Below are positions 26,019 to 35,835 of a stretch of 64,000 nucleotides of DNA, in pieces. Location: the NCBI GenBank assembly GCA_023386045.1, contig JAEWKK010000030.1:248001-312000 (forward strand). Direction: 5' to 3'. Numbering within the stretch: position 1 is the first letter of the stretch; each line of letters begins with the position of its first letter. A program made the position numbers and the translations under genes. Source of the DNA: Bacteroidota bacterium. GTDB lineage: Bacteria > Bacteroidota > Bacteroidia > Chitinophagales > Chitinophagaceae. The notes beneath the pieces are model-generated. The model did no database searches and was not told the DNA's origin. It saw only the letters and a list, made by a program, of their open reading frames with translations.

Positions 26019-28732
26019 CAGAACTCCAGTTCCCTGTTGATCTTTTTCAATTCCTTGTTGTACAGTTGAATGCTAAAGGACATGGTTTTGAAGAACCTGT
26101 TTTTAGGGATGGTGGATTTGAAATAATCACCGTATTCCTTATTATAAAGAACAGGAAAATAAAGATTAAAAGATTCATTTAGCAGGGGAATATGAAAACC
26201 GATATCGTAAAGAATCCTGTCTACATCGGCATCTTTTTCCCAGGCTTCAGCATAAGTGCCGATATCCATGAATATCCTTAATGGTATTTTGATCGGCAAT
26301 ACTGATAGGGGATTGAGACGTTTGGGAATGGTGGTATTAAAATTCAATGCCATCAGCCAGTTGTCTGTTTTCCCGATCTTGCTGGAAAGCAGGTCTGTTC
26401 TCACTTTGAATCCACCGTCCCTGATCATGATCTGCTGACTGCTGAAGCCTTCAAATTCATTCCTGCCAATAAAATAATCGCTATAGGTGTAATCTTCGTA
26501 TCCTTTGGCTCCTGTCATATTCAGGAGGTAACGATCATTATTGAATTCCTTGCGCAGGCTGTATCCTCCCAGGTAAAAAAACTTCCCGGCGAAGAAGCGT
26601 ACCTGTAATCCGCCCTCAGCGTAATTGAAAAAATAATTGGCGGTAAGCGCAGGTCGAATAAAATCTGTTGATTGTTCCAGTTGTAATTCTATTCCGAAAG
26701 GATACAATTCCCTGTGGTTTTCATAAACAAACTTTAGCTGGTTCAGATAGCGGTATTTTTTAGGGAATAGGTAACGTAAAAATGGAAAAGTATCGGTTCC
26801 AATAAAATTGGTATCTCTTTCAACACGAAGAGATTCTTCATTGATAAAAAATGTTTTCCATTGAACAAAGGATGAAACCTTACTTCGAGGATCTTTATTC
26901 CTGAATTGCAACTTTAACCCCGGTGCCAGTTTCCTGAAGCCCATGAAGTATTTTTTTGCCGCTGTATCTTCAAACCTGTCCATTGAAAAGCTGGAAGCAT
27001 TTACAAAAATATCTGTCTTCCTGATGGCACCAGTTCCGGTGAAACTGTAATTGAGCTTACCCAGCCCTGTGAATCTTTTTGAACCTGTAGCATAAAACGG
27101 GGCCAGCAAAAATTGAAATGAATTGGGCACCAGTTTATAATTTGTCAGCAAGGCACCCAGCATGATCTTGTCGTAATTATTTCCACCAATAAGAGGAGAT
27201 ATAAGGAGTGCATCTTTTGTTGGCGATTTCACATAAGAACGAATGGAACCTTTGATAAAGGGAGAAACCACACTGAATCCTTTGAATTCACTCCCAGGAA
27301 GAATACCAGTTTTATGTAAAAGCAAAAAGCTTTCATTGGCCTTATCTCCCAGTGAACTTTTTAGAGAAGCCTGGAAGTCATCGGGATAAGGATGCCTGAA
27401 TTTCCATTCATCATAATAAGCGCGCATTGCATTCCTGAATGCGATCTCCCCAAATTGTTTTTCAAGCAATAGCATCCATTCAGCCGTCTTGTGATAGACT
27501 GATAACCCATAATTGATCTCACTGAATGCACCTGAAGCAAAGGCAATGGGCTGGTCTGTTTTTCTTTTGGCTATTGTCTGAAAGAATAATTCTTCTTCCT
27601 GCGTGGGCTTTCCGTATTTACGCTCTGTGTATTTTCTTTCATAAAAACTGTTGAGTCCTTCATCCATCCAGGGATATTCTCTTTCATTGGAAGCCAAAAT
27701 TCCCTGGAACCAGTTATGCCCGATCTCATGGGCAATCACGATGTCAAGTTCTTTTTTAGAACCAACAGGAGAGATCACGGTAACGGTTGGATATTCCATC
27801 CCACCACCAAAACTTTGAGGTCCCTGAACAACAGTTACCGTAGAATAGGGATATTCTCCCAATTCCTTTGAATAAAAACGAACGGCATCTTTTGCATAGG
27901 ATGCAGCATTGTTCCAGGTGGATGATACAGAATTGCTATAATAAGCTGCTACATTCACCACTCTTCCGGACTGTAGCATCACAGTGTCTTTATCGATCCT
28001 GAAAGAAGTATCAGCAAACCAGGCAAAATCATGCACACTGTCCTGCTGGTAAAAATATTTTTTCGTATTTCCTTCACTCACCACATTGGTGTTGAGACCT
28101 GTTGCCGCTACAGTATAAGCTTCCGGCACGGTGATGCGTACATCATAATTTCCAAACTCACTAAAGAATTCTCCCTGGTCTAAATAAGGCATGGGATGCC
28201 ATCCCTTTCTATCATAAACAGCTGGCTTGGGAAACCATTGTGTGATTTGAAATGACTGGCCGGCATATCCACCCCTTGAAAAATTAAATGGCAGCTTTAC
28301 ATGAAAGGGCGTTGTGATCACAATTCTTTGTTGTGGAGCAAGTGATTTTGGCAAAAGCAATTTAATGATATCGATATGCTGGGGATGGTCTTCTGTTCTG
28401 GCTGTGATGCCATCCACTTTAAAATCAAGCCTGTTGATATAACCTCTTTGTTCCTTATCCGAAAAATAAAAAGAGGTATTGCCATTTTCAAGCAGCTGAT
28501 CGCTGAAAGCAGTCCTGTCATTCTTATAGGCATTGGGCCAGAGATGGAACCAGATATAATTCAGTGTGTCAGGAGAGTTGTTATAATAAGTTAGTTTCTC
28601 GAATCCATCGATAGTTTTTTCCTTAGCATCAAGTGTAACATCTATGGTAAAATCAACTTTTTGCTGCCAGTACTGGGCAAAGCTTCCTGAAGCCAGCAAA
28701 AGAATCAAAAGCAGTAGGATCGGTTTTTTCAC
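26018..28732 (-). CDS. M1-family aminopeptidase, exported
   Basis: 904 residues with a signal peptide ending GSFAQ. The gluzincin site HEIGH at 335-339, with the downstream zinc Glu358 in WMDEGL, is intact, and the GGMEYPT motif (the exopeptidase GxMEN equivalent) precedes it. Residues 1-500 are the M1 peptidase. The last 400 or so are beta-rich and resemble an outer-membrane or surface-type extension, not the usual helical M1 C-domain. Family role: removal of N-terminal amino acids from peptides; here probably periplasmic or surface peptide use. Coupled to the downstream acyltransferase-like gene. Confidence 0.9.
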   Translation of the reverse strand: MKKPILLLLILLLASGSFAQYWQQKVDFTIDVTLDAKEKTIDGFEKLTYYNNSPDTLNYIWFHLWPNAYKNDRTAFSDQLLENGNTSFYFSDKEQRGYINRLDFKVDGITARTEDHPQHIDIIKLLLPKSLAPQQRIVITTPFHVKLPFNFSRGGYAGQSFQITQWFPKPAVYDRKGWHPMPYLDQGEFFSEFGNYDVRITVPEAYTVAATGLNTNVVSEGNTKKYFYQQDSVHDFAWFADTSFRIDKDTVMLQSGRVVNVAAYYSNSVSSTWNNAASYAKDAVRFYSKELGEYPYSTVTVVQGPQSFGGGMEYPTVTVISPVGSKKELDIVIAHEIGHNWFQGILASNEREYPWMDEGLNSFYERKYTERKYGKPTQEEELFFQTIAKRKTDQPIAFASGAFSEINYGLSVYHKTAEWMLLLEKQFGEIAFRNAMRAYYDEWKFRHPYPDDFQASLKSSLGDKANESFLLLHKTGILPGSEFKGFSVVSPFIKGSIRSYVKSPTKDALLISPLIGGNNYDKIMLGALLTNYKLVPNSFQFLLAPFYATGSKRFTGLGKLNYSFTGTGAIRKTDIFVNASSFSMDRFEDTAAKKYFMGFRKLAPGLKLQFRNKDPRSKVSSFVQWKTFFINEESLRVERDTNFIGTDTFPFLRYLFPKKYRYLNQLKFVYENHRELYPFGIELQLEQSTDFIRPALTANYFFNYAEGGLQVRFFAGKFFYLGGYSLRKEFNNDRYLLNMTGAKGYEDYTYSDYFIGRNEFEGFSSQQIMIRDGGFKVRTDLLSSKIGKTDNWLMALNFNTTIPKRLNPLSVLPIKIPLRIFMDIGTYAEAWEKDADVDRILYDIGFHIPLLNESFNLYFPVLYNKEYGDYFKSTIPKNRFFKTMSFSIQLYNKELKKINRELEF

Positions 28733-28808
28733 GGAGCTAATATATAAAAAGACTACCCGCTTTCTGTGCAGGGATGGTTATTCTTTGAAAAGTTGGTGGG
28801 GGAAGGGT

Positions 28809-28917
28809 AGGAAGTTTAGAAAGTGTAGAAGTTAGGAGATGTGGAGGTTGAGGAGGTTTAGGAAGTTGAGAAAGTTTAGAAAGTTTAGAAGGTTTAGAAA
28901 GTTTAGAGAGTTTAGAT
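28809..28917. repeat. Purine-rich degenerate tandem words between M1 and sugar-transferase genes
   Basis: About 110 bases of reiterated AGAAAGTTT / GGAAGTTGAG / GAAGTTTAG variants, with almost all purines and T on the plus strand. Unlike the other arrays in this window it has no complementary arm. No gene found in the spacer. Confidence 0.65.
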
Positions 28918-28924
28918 GGGAGTA

Positions 28925-30325
28925 CTATTTCCCTTTTCCCATGAATATGATGCGCAGGGTGTGGATCATGATCTTGAAGTCGAGGAGGAGTGAAATGTTT
29001 TCAATATAAACAAGGTCAAACTTGCTTCTTTCTATCATTCCTTCTACATTTTCGGCATAACCATATTGCACCATGCCCCACGAAGTAAGTCCTGGCTTTA
29101 CTTTCAACAGGTATTTATAATAAGGAAACCTGGCAGTGATCTGCGAAATATAAAATCTTCTTTCTGGCCTTGGACCAACCAGGCTCATTTCTCCAATAAG
29201 GATGTTCCAGAGTTGTGGTAATTCATCCAGCCTCCATTTTCTCATGACCTTTCCATAGGAAGTGATCCTTGGATCATGGTCTGATGATAAAGCCGGGCCA
29301 TTCTTTTCAGCATCTACAAACATGGAGCGGAACTTGAACATGCGGAAGGGTTTTCCTTTATAGCCAATTCTTTCCTGGGAATAAAAGATCGGTCCTTTGG
29401 AACTGAAGGCTACACGCAGGGCAATGTAAATAAAGAGTGGTGAAAGCAATACAAGACCAATAAATGCGGTAACGATGTCAATCACACGCTTGATGTTCTG
29501 TTGCCAGTCGGGCATAAGACCTGTATGAAGATCTATAAGCACAGCGCCAAGTACATTGCTGGTTTTGACAGAGCCCGAAAGGATATCAAGCGTGTTGGCC
29601 TGTATCTTGATGGCTACATCTTTTTCTGAAAGTCGATTGATCAGGTCTTCGATCAAAGTCTGTTCAGATTTATCAATAGCCAGGACGATCAACTGGATCT
29701 CATGACTGTCAATGATCTTTTCAAGTTCATTGATATGTCCCAGCTTTGCCAGTGATTTTTGGGTAACCGATTTTTCCTGATCACTGATGGAGATATAACC
29801 ATCCACATAGTAGCCGCCGTCTTCCAGTCTTTTTTCGGCTTCCCTATAAACTCGAAGGCTATTTTCATAAGGTCCAACTATAGCCGTACGGAAGCTTACT
29901 GTTTTTTTGATCAGCTGTTTTTTAGCAAGGTTCAAAACCAGCGTTCTGCCAATGGAGGTTAATACAAAATGAAGTCCGAATAATATGCTGAAGGCCTGGT
30001 AATAATAAATATTATTGTTACGTACATCATCCAACAGGAAAACAAAAAACAGGACTACGCATCCAAGAAGACTGCAGATAAAGGTTTTAGTAAATTCAGT
30101 AAGCCTGGATTTTTTATACACGGAATTATAGCTCCCAACCAATGCATACAAGATGAGCCAGGAGAGTGGAATGAAGATGATGCCCAGCCAGAATTTTTCA
30201 TCCACTTCCATCTGCTGGTTCAATATCATCTTCCTGGCAAAATAAAATACCACCCACGCTATTGCAGCAGTGAAATAATCGGTAAGTGCATACCAGAAGG
30301 GATGGATATATCTTTTAGCAGGCAT
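28925..30325 (-). CDS. Polyprenyl-phosphate sugar-1-phosphate transferase (WcaJ/WbaP-like)
   Basis: 466 residues. Membrane-spanning N-terminal third with about four helices, a central nucleotide-binding-like segment (residues about 140-250), one further membrane helix near residue 280, and the C-terminal bacterial sugar transferase domain with KFRSMFVDAEKNG, KWRLDELPQLWNILIGEMSL and GPRPER. These enzymes start exopolysaccharide or O-antigen units by placing a hexose-phosphate on undecaprenyl phosphate at the inner membrane. Its ATG overlaps the stop of the upstream oxidoreductase by one base, suggesting they form a sugar-modifying pair. Donor sugar unknown. Confidence 0.9.
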   Translation of the reverse strand: MPAKRYIHPFWYALTDYFTAAIAWVVFYFARKMILNQQMEVDEKFWLGIIFIPLSWLILYALVGSYNSVYKKSRLTEFTKTFICSLLGCVVLFFVFLLDDVRNNNIYYYQAFSILFGLHFVLTSIGRTLVLNLAKKQLIKKTVSFRTAIVGPYENSLRVYREAEKRLEDGGYYVDGYISISDQEKSVTQKSLAKLGHINELEKIIDSHEIQLIVLAIDKSEQTLIEDLINRLSEKDVAIKIQANTLDILSGSVKTSNVLGAVLIDLHTGLMPDWQQNIKRVIDIVTAFIGLVLLSPLFIYIALRVAFSSKGPIFYSQERIGYKGKPFRMFKFRSMFVDAEKNGPALSSDHDPRITSYGKVMRKWRLDELPQLWNILIGEMSLVGPRPERRFYISQITARFPYYKYLLKVKPGLTSWGMVQYGYAENVEGMIERSKFDLVYIENISLLLDFKIMIHTLRIIFMGKGK

Positions 30326-31305
30326 TATGGTTTTTCCGAAACAAGGTTTTGGTTGATCTTATGGAGTATCTGGTGCGCTACCTCCATAGCCCTGAAACCA
30401 TCGATCTCATTAACTATAGGCTGAACATTTTGATTGATGGCCGCAACAAATTCCTCCAGTTCTTTTTTGATGGCATTTACTTCCGGAACAACAGGGCTGG
30501 CAACAGCAATGGTTTTGATTCCCTTGGGCGTTTCAATATCAAAAGCGAAAACATTTTCATCATTTTCTTTTTTCAACTTGATGACTTCTGCTTTTTTTTC
30601 CAGGAAATCTATTCCTATATAAGCATCTTTTTGAAATAGGCGAACCTTTCTCATCTTCTTCATGGAAATGCGGCTTGAGGTAAGGTTGGCCACACAACCA
30701 TTGTCAAATTCAATTCGAACGTTGGCTATGTCTGGCGTGTCAGTCATCACAGCTACACCGCTTGCATAAATATTCTTCACCTCACTGTTTACCACACTCA
30801 GAATTACATCTATGTCATGGATCATCAGGTCAAGGATTACGCTCACTTCGGTGCCTCTTGGATTAAATTGAGCAAGGCGATGCACTTCTATGAACATAGG
30901 CCGCAGGTCCAGGTCTTTTACAGCCAGGAAAGCAGGGTTAAAACGCTCAACATGTCCTACCTGGAATTTGATCTTCGACTCCTGAACCAGCTTTACAAGA
31001 GTTTTTGCTTCTTCCATGGTATTGGCCATGGGCTTCTCCACAAAAACATGCTTTGTTTTTTTAATAGCTTTTTCGCAGATGGAAAAATGATATTGAGTAG
31101 GTGTAACTACATCAATCGCATCGCAGGCATCTAGCAGTTCATCTTCTGAAAAAAATCTTTTTATCTGGTATTTGGCGGCCACTTCTTCAGCAATAGCATC
31201 ATTAGGATCATAAAAGCCGGCGATTTCAACACCCGGGATCTCTTTCCAGTTATTCAGGTGAAATTTTCCAAGATGTCCTGTTCCGAACACACCAATTTTT
31301 AGCAT
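30325..31305 (-). CDS. Gfo/Idh/MocA-family oxidoreductase
   Basis: 326 residues. N-terminal Rossmann fold (GVFGTGHLGKFHL) and the family EKP motif (FVEKPMAN), followed by the alpha/beta substrate domain. Members oxidise or reduce sugars or nucleotide sugars with NAD(P). Its overlap with the sugar-transferase gene suggests it makes or edits the sugar that the transferase loads (inference). A WlbA/WbpB-like UDP-HexNAcA dehydrogenase is one option; no residue seen decides. Confidence 0.88.
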   Translation of the reverse strand: MLKIGVFGTGHLGKFHLNNWKEIPGVEIAGFYDPNDAIAEEVAAKYQIKRFFSEDELLDACDAIDVVTPTQYHFSICEKAIKKTKHVFVEKPMANTMEEAKTLVKLVQESKIKFQVGHVERFNPAFLAVKDLDLRPMFIEVHRLAQFNPRGTEVSVILDLMIHDIDVILSVVNSEVKNIYASGVAVMTDTPDIANVRIEFDNGCVANLTSSRISMKKMRKVRLFQKDAYIGIDFLEKKAEVIKLKKENDENVFAFDIETPKGIKTIAVASPVVPEVNAIKKELEEFVAAINQNVQPIVNEIDGFRAMEVAHQILHKINQNLVSEKP

Positions 31306-31503
31306 TTGTCAAAGATAAGCTTGGGAAGGTGAACGAGACCAATTGTCCAAAGCCTTTGCTAAGGGGAATTGCCGGATTATTATGATTCTGGTGTGGAATT
31401 CCAATACAAGTTTCCTGAAATTAATACATTCGCAATCTTATCAATCACAGGAGTAACTTTCCTCAGGTTTTTTTAATGCCTGGATAAATATAATTGCAGA
31501 TTT

Positions 31504-32571
31504 ATGAAACGCAGCCTGATCACCGGAAGTGGTAATTATATACCGGCTATAATTAAATCAAATACTGATTTTGTGGATCACGATTTTTATGGTGAGGATC
31601 ATCAGGCCATTGGAACCCGGGGTGATGTCATTGTGGAGAAGTTTCGCAAGATCACAGGCATTGAAGAAAGGCGTTATGCCGAATCCCAATTCAATACTTC
31701 AGACATTGCAGCAGCTGTAGGAAATCTGGCATTGAAGGATAGCCAGATTGATCCTGAATCACTGGATCTCATTATTGTTGCTCACAATTTTGGAAATATT
31801 CCTGCTGGCGGTCACCAGGCAGATACAGTGCCCTCTATGGCCAGCAGGGTAAAGCATATGCTGGGAATAAAAAATCCAAATTGCATTGCCTTTGATGTAT
31901 TGTTTGGATGTCCCGGCTGGCTTTTGGGTGTGATGCAGGCCGATGCATTTTTCAAGGCTGGTCTGGCTTCCAAAGCCCTTGTGATCGGTGCTGAAACTCT
32001 CTCACGTGTTTATGACCGTTATGACAGGGATAGCATGATTTTTAGTGATGGTGCAGGAGCAGTGGTAATGGAATATAAAGAAGCCGGGGATGGGGGTTTG
32101 CTTTATTGCAATGCTTTAAGCCATTGTTCGGAGGAGATCGATTACCTGAGGATGGAAACATCCAATAAAAAGGATTTTGAGCCTGGGGTGAAATTCATGA
32201 AGATGAAGGGCAGGAAAGTATATGAATACGCATTGAAGCATGTGCCTGCTGCCATGAAAGCCTGCCTCGATGCCAGCGGTCAGTCCATTACTGAACTCAA
32301 AAAAATCTTCATCCACCAGGCAAATGAAAAAATGGACGAAGCCATTGTGCAGGCTTTTTATAAATTATATGGCATGGAGGTGCCTGAGAATATCATGCCC
32401 ATGTGCATTCATTATCTGGGCAATAGTTCGGTTGCCACCATACCCACACTTTATGACCTTGTGATCAAGGGTTGTGATGGAAAGCATAACCTGGTGAAGG
32501 GCGACCTGATCATGTTTGCATCTGTAGGTGCTGGGATGAACATCAACGCAGCCTGCTACCGTTGTGTATGA
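31504..32571 (+). CDS. 3-oxoacyl-ACP synthase III-like condensing enzyme
   Basis: 355 residues of thiolase fold with the complete KAS III triad: Cys136 in LFGCPGW, His271 in FIHQANEKM and Asn307 in YLGNSSVA. FabH-type enzymes condense acyl-CoA with malonyl-ACP to start fatty acid synthesis. No fab genes stand beside it, and its N-terminus is longer and more acidic than classical FabH, so it may be a paralogue with another starter or a dedicated lipid or pigment role. It is a single-gene unit. Confidence 0.85.
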   Translation: MKRSLITGSGNYIPAIIKSNTDFVDHDFYGEDHQAIGTRGDVIVEKFRKITGIEERRYAESQFNTSDIAAAVGNLALKDSQIDPESLDLIIVAHNFGNIPAGGHQADTVPSMASRVKHMLGIKNPNCIAFDVLFGCPGWLLGVMQADAFFKAGLASKALVIGAETLSRVYDRYDRDSMIFSDGAGAVVMEYKEAGDGGLLYCNALSHCSEEIDYLRMETSNKKDFEPGVKFMKMKGRKVYEYALKHVPAAMKACLDASGQSITELKKIFIHQANEKMDEAIVQAFYKLYGMEVPENIMPMCIHYLGNSSVATIPTLYDLVIKGCDGKHNLVKGDLIMFASVGAGMNINAACYRCV

Positions 32572-32771
32572 TAATTACTGTAGAAGCAGGGCGATGAATA
32601 ATGCTTTAGGAAACTATTGGCTTATGATTCGAAATTATAGTCTATCTTTACCCCGTTAATTTGAGCTTCGCATTAGTATTGTTAATTAGTCTGCTTAGTA
32701 ATCTGCATCTTAGTTAGTCATCTACTTCCTGCTTTTCTCAGATATTTTTAATCATTTATTTTTTATCAGTT

Positions 32772-33083
32772 ATGAACATTTATGTTTCAAACTTAAGCTT
32801 CAACGTTCAGGATGAAGACTTAAGAGAATTTTTTGCTCCTTATGGAGAAGTTACCTCAGCTAAAATCATCACTGACAGGGAAACAGGCAGGTCTCGCGGA
32901 TTTGGTTTTGTTGAAATGTCAGATGATCAGGCTTCCAAAAAAGCAATTGCCGAGCTTAATGAAGCTACAGTTGAAGGAAGGACGATCAAGGTTATGGAAG
33001 CCAAGCCTAAAGAAGACAGGCCGGCCCGTGGCAATGGTGGTGGTTACAACAACGGTAACAGCTACAATAAAAACAGGTATTAA
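32772..33083 (+). CDS. RRM-type RNA-binding protein
   Basis: 103 residues: one RRM (residues 1-80) with RNP2 IYVSNL and RNP1 RGFGFVEM, then a Gly/Asn-rich tail (GNGGGYNNGNSYNKNRY). Such single-RRM proteins are common in Bacteroidetes and cyanobacteria and bind RNA, often with cold or growth-phase control. It is preceded by a spacer of about 200 bases, long enough for a regulatory 5' leader, and followed by a strong terminator. Confidence 0.92.
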   Translation: MNIYVSNLSFNVQDEDLREFFAPYGEVTSAKIITDRETGRSRGFGFVEMSDDQASKKAIAELNEATVEGRTIKVMEAKPKEDRPARGNGGGYNNGNSYNKNRY

Positions 33084-33103
33084 TTTCTTGTCTTTATATG
33101 CGA

Positions 33104-33132
33104 AAGCCTCCTTTTTCAGGGAGGCTTTTTTT
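33104..33132 (+). terminator. Rho-independent terminator after the RRM gene
   Basis: The stem AAGCCTCC / GGAGGCTT is followed by a T7 run. Confidence 0.88.
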
Positions 33133-33312
33133 ATTCCATGAGCCCATTTATTTAATTCGCACTGGCATCAACTTATGAAAGACACCAATTCTTGTAACAC
33201 TTTTAGGTGCCAAATACATTGAACCTTTTTGGACCAGGATCAAACCTTCTCCTGATGGCCGTTATTCTTTTTGAAGTTGGGAAAATATAATTTGGTGGAA
33301 CAATTCCGGTAA

Positions 33313-35835
33313 TTGGAAAATTTCAACCTGTTTTGGACCATTCCGAAAGACAAACTTCTTGCAAATCTTTCATCATCAAAGAATGGATTGACATGGGCTG
33401 AAAGCCGGAAAAGAGTCAATGAAAACCTTAGTGGTAAGCAGAAATATCGCCCCTGGCATTCCGATTTTATTTTACTAATCTCACAATTTAAGAGCCCACT
33501 AGTACTGCTCCTGCTATTTGCTATTATTCTTTCCGTTATACTGGGTGAATATTCTGACGGAGGAATTATTCTTTGCGTTTTACTGGTAACGGGCAATTTG
33601 GGTTTTTTCCAGGAAAGAAATGCAGGAAATGCGGTGCGGAAGCTGCAACAATTCATGAATAGCAGGGCAACGGTAAAAAGAGATGGCAGGGAAGTTGAGG
33701 TTTCGATTGATGAAGTAGTTCCTGGTGACATTCTCGTTTTGAATGCAGGCGATATTGTGGCTGCGGACGGTGTTGTACTGGAAGAAAATGATCTTCATGT
33801 AAACGAATCGGCATTGACGGGCGAGTCCTTCCCTGTTGAAAAAAACGCTGGAGACTGTAACAGTAATGAAGTTGCCAGGGCAACCAATGCCGTTTTTAAA
33901 GGCACAAGCGTCGTCAATGGAACAGCACTTGTGCTGGCAGTGAATACTGGTGAAAAAACAGAACTCGGAAAGATCACAACTTCATTGGCTGGTGCTGCAA
34001 CAATTTCAAGTTTTGAAAAAGGCATTTCTAAATTTGGTTACCACCTCATAAGATTAACCATCATCTTCACCGGGCTGATATTCATTCTCAATATTTTATT
34101 TCAACGTGCATTTTTAGAATCCGTCCTGTTTTCACTTGCACTCACAGTTGGGTTAACGCCGGAACTTTTACCTGCCATTCTCACCATAACGCTGGCTTCA
34201 GGTGCAAAAAGAATGGCTGCTAAAAAAGTGATCGTAAAAAAATTAAATGCTATCCAAAATCTTGGTGAGATCGATGTATTATGTTCTGATAAGACAGGTA
34301 CAATCACAACAGGCATTGCAGAACTGACCGGTACCATTGATGTAAATGGTGCAAAGAGTTCAAAAGTCATGTTATATGCTTTCCTGAATGCTTCCTTTGA
34401 ATCCGGTTTCAGCAATCCTATAGATGAATCCATTAGAAAGCAAAAAGGAATACTTGTAGATAGTTATCAAAAAGCAGATGAAGTGCCTTACGATTTTATA
34501 CGAAAACGGTTGAGTATCGTAGTTTCTGAAGCGGGGCGTCATATCATGATTACCAAAGGCGCCGTCAAGAATATTTTTGAAGTATGCAGCCAGGTTGAAA
34601 CTGGCGCTTCGCAAATTGAAGACTTGCAAGGTTACAGGCTGGTACTGGAAAACAGGTTTGAAGAGCTAAGTAATAAAGGATTCCGTGTCATAGGCATTTG
34701 TTATAAGGATGTAACCGAAGATCCTGTGATCAACAAAGAAGATGAACAAGAGATGATCTTTCTTGGCTTTTTGATTTTTTCAGATCCCTTAAAAGAGAAT
34801 ATTGCTGATTCGATATCACACCTGAAAGAAAAAGGAATCAGGTTGAAGATTATTACTGGTGACAATCGACTGGTTGCCCGCCATGTAGGACAAGAAATTG
34901 GACTGGGTGCAACCAACTTTCTTACAGGTTTGGAATTATTGAACCTCACGCCGGATGCATTAATGAGAAAAGTTGAGGAGGTGGATGTATTTGCGGAAAT
35001 ATTACCTGTACAAAAAGAGCAGATCATAAAAGCGTTGCAGGCTTCGGGGCATGCCGTGGGATATCTAGGTGATGGAATAAATGACGCCAATGCGCTAAAA
35101 GCCGCTGATGTGGGCATTTCAATTAATAATGCAGTTGATGTTGCAAGAGAAGCCGCGGATATAGTGTTGTTGGATCAAAACCTGCCGGTGATACTGGCGG
35201 GAGTGGAAGAAGGAAGGAAAACTTTTATGAATACCATGAAGTATATCATGGTAACTACAAGTGCCAATTTTGGAAATATGTTCAGTATGGCACTTGCTTC
35301 CCTTTTCCTGCCTTTTTTGCCCTTGCTGCCGGTTCAGATCCTGCTGAATAATTTTTTATCAGACCTTCCCGCCATTGCCATTGCTTCTGATAATGTTGAT
35401 AGTGAAATGACCGGTAGTCCCAAACGATGGAAGATAAAATCCATTTGGCGCTTTATGATCTTATTTGGGTTGCAAAGTTCCTTATTTGATTTTGCAGTTT
35501 TTGGTTGGTTATATTTTCAGTTCAAAACATCAATACAGGAATTCAGGACTGCCTGGTTTATGGAAAGCCTGCTTACTGAGGTGCTGGTTTTGCTGGTGAT
35601 CCGTACCCAAAAGCCGTTTTTCCGGAGCAGGCCATCCAGCTACCTGTTATGGGCTACGGTTTTGACCTTTTTAATCTGTATTATCATTCCCTATTTACCT
35701 TTTGCTTCTATTTTTCAATTCACTCCTTTGCCTTTCAATATATTTTCCGGTATCATCATCATAGTAGTATTATATATTCTAGTTGCTGAACTTTCTAAAA
35801 GATACCTGGCCAGAAATCTATGGCAAAAAGTATAA
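33313..35835 (+). CDS. mgtA: P-type Mg2+ importing ATPase (MgtA/MgtB)
   Basis: 840 residues, typical for type IIIB P-ATPases that bring Mg2+ in with its gradient. Seen: TGES in NESALTGESFP, the phosphorylated Asp326 in CSDKTGT, KGAVK in the nucleotide domain, GDGINDANAL, and about ten membrane helices. The frame has a TAA at 33310-33312 directly before the TTG at 33313, and the next Met is over 100 residues in. The family-like N-terminus (FWTIPKDKLLANL) therefore forces a TTG start. Its end overlaps the next gene by 16 bases. Confidence 0.93.
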   Translation: MENFNLFWTIPKDKLLANLSSSKNGLTWAESRKRVNENLSGKQKYRPWHSDFILLISQFKSPLVLLLLFAIILSVILGEYSDGGIILCVLLVTGNLGFFQERNAGNAVRKLQQFMNSRATVKRDGREVEVSIDEVVPGDILVLNAGDIVAADGVVLEENDLHVNESALTGESFPVEKNAGDCNSNEVARATNAVFKGTSVVNGTALVLAVNTGEKTELGKITTSLAGAATISSFEKGISKFGYHLIRLTIIFTGLIFILNILFQRAFLESVLFSLALTVGLTPELLPAILTITLASGAKRMAAKKVIVKKLNAIQNLGEIDVLCSDKTGTITTGIAELTGTIDVNGAKSSKVMLYAFLNASFESGFSNPIDESIRKQKGILVDSYQKADEVPYDFIRKRLSIVVSEAGRHIMITKGAVKNIFEVCSQVETGASQIEDLQGYRLVLENRFEELSNKGFRVIGICYKDVTEDPVINKEDEQEMIFLGFLIFSDPLKENIADSISHLKEKGIRLKIITGDNRLVARHVGQEIGLGATNFLTGLELLNLTPDALMRKVEEVDVFAEILPVQKEQIIKALQASGHAVGYLGDGINDANALKAADVGISINNAVDVAREAADIVLLDQNLPVILAGVEEGRKTFMNTMKYIMVTTSANFGNMFSMALASLFLPFLPLLPVQILLNNFLSDLPAIAIASDNVDSEMTGSPKRWKIKSIWRFMILFGLQSSLFDFAVFGWLYFQFKTSIQEFRTAWFMESLLTEVLVLLVIRTQKPFFRSRPSSYLLWATVLTFLICIIIPYLPFASIFQFTPLPFNIFSGIIIIVVLYILVAELSKRYLARNLWQKV

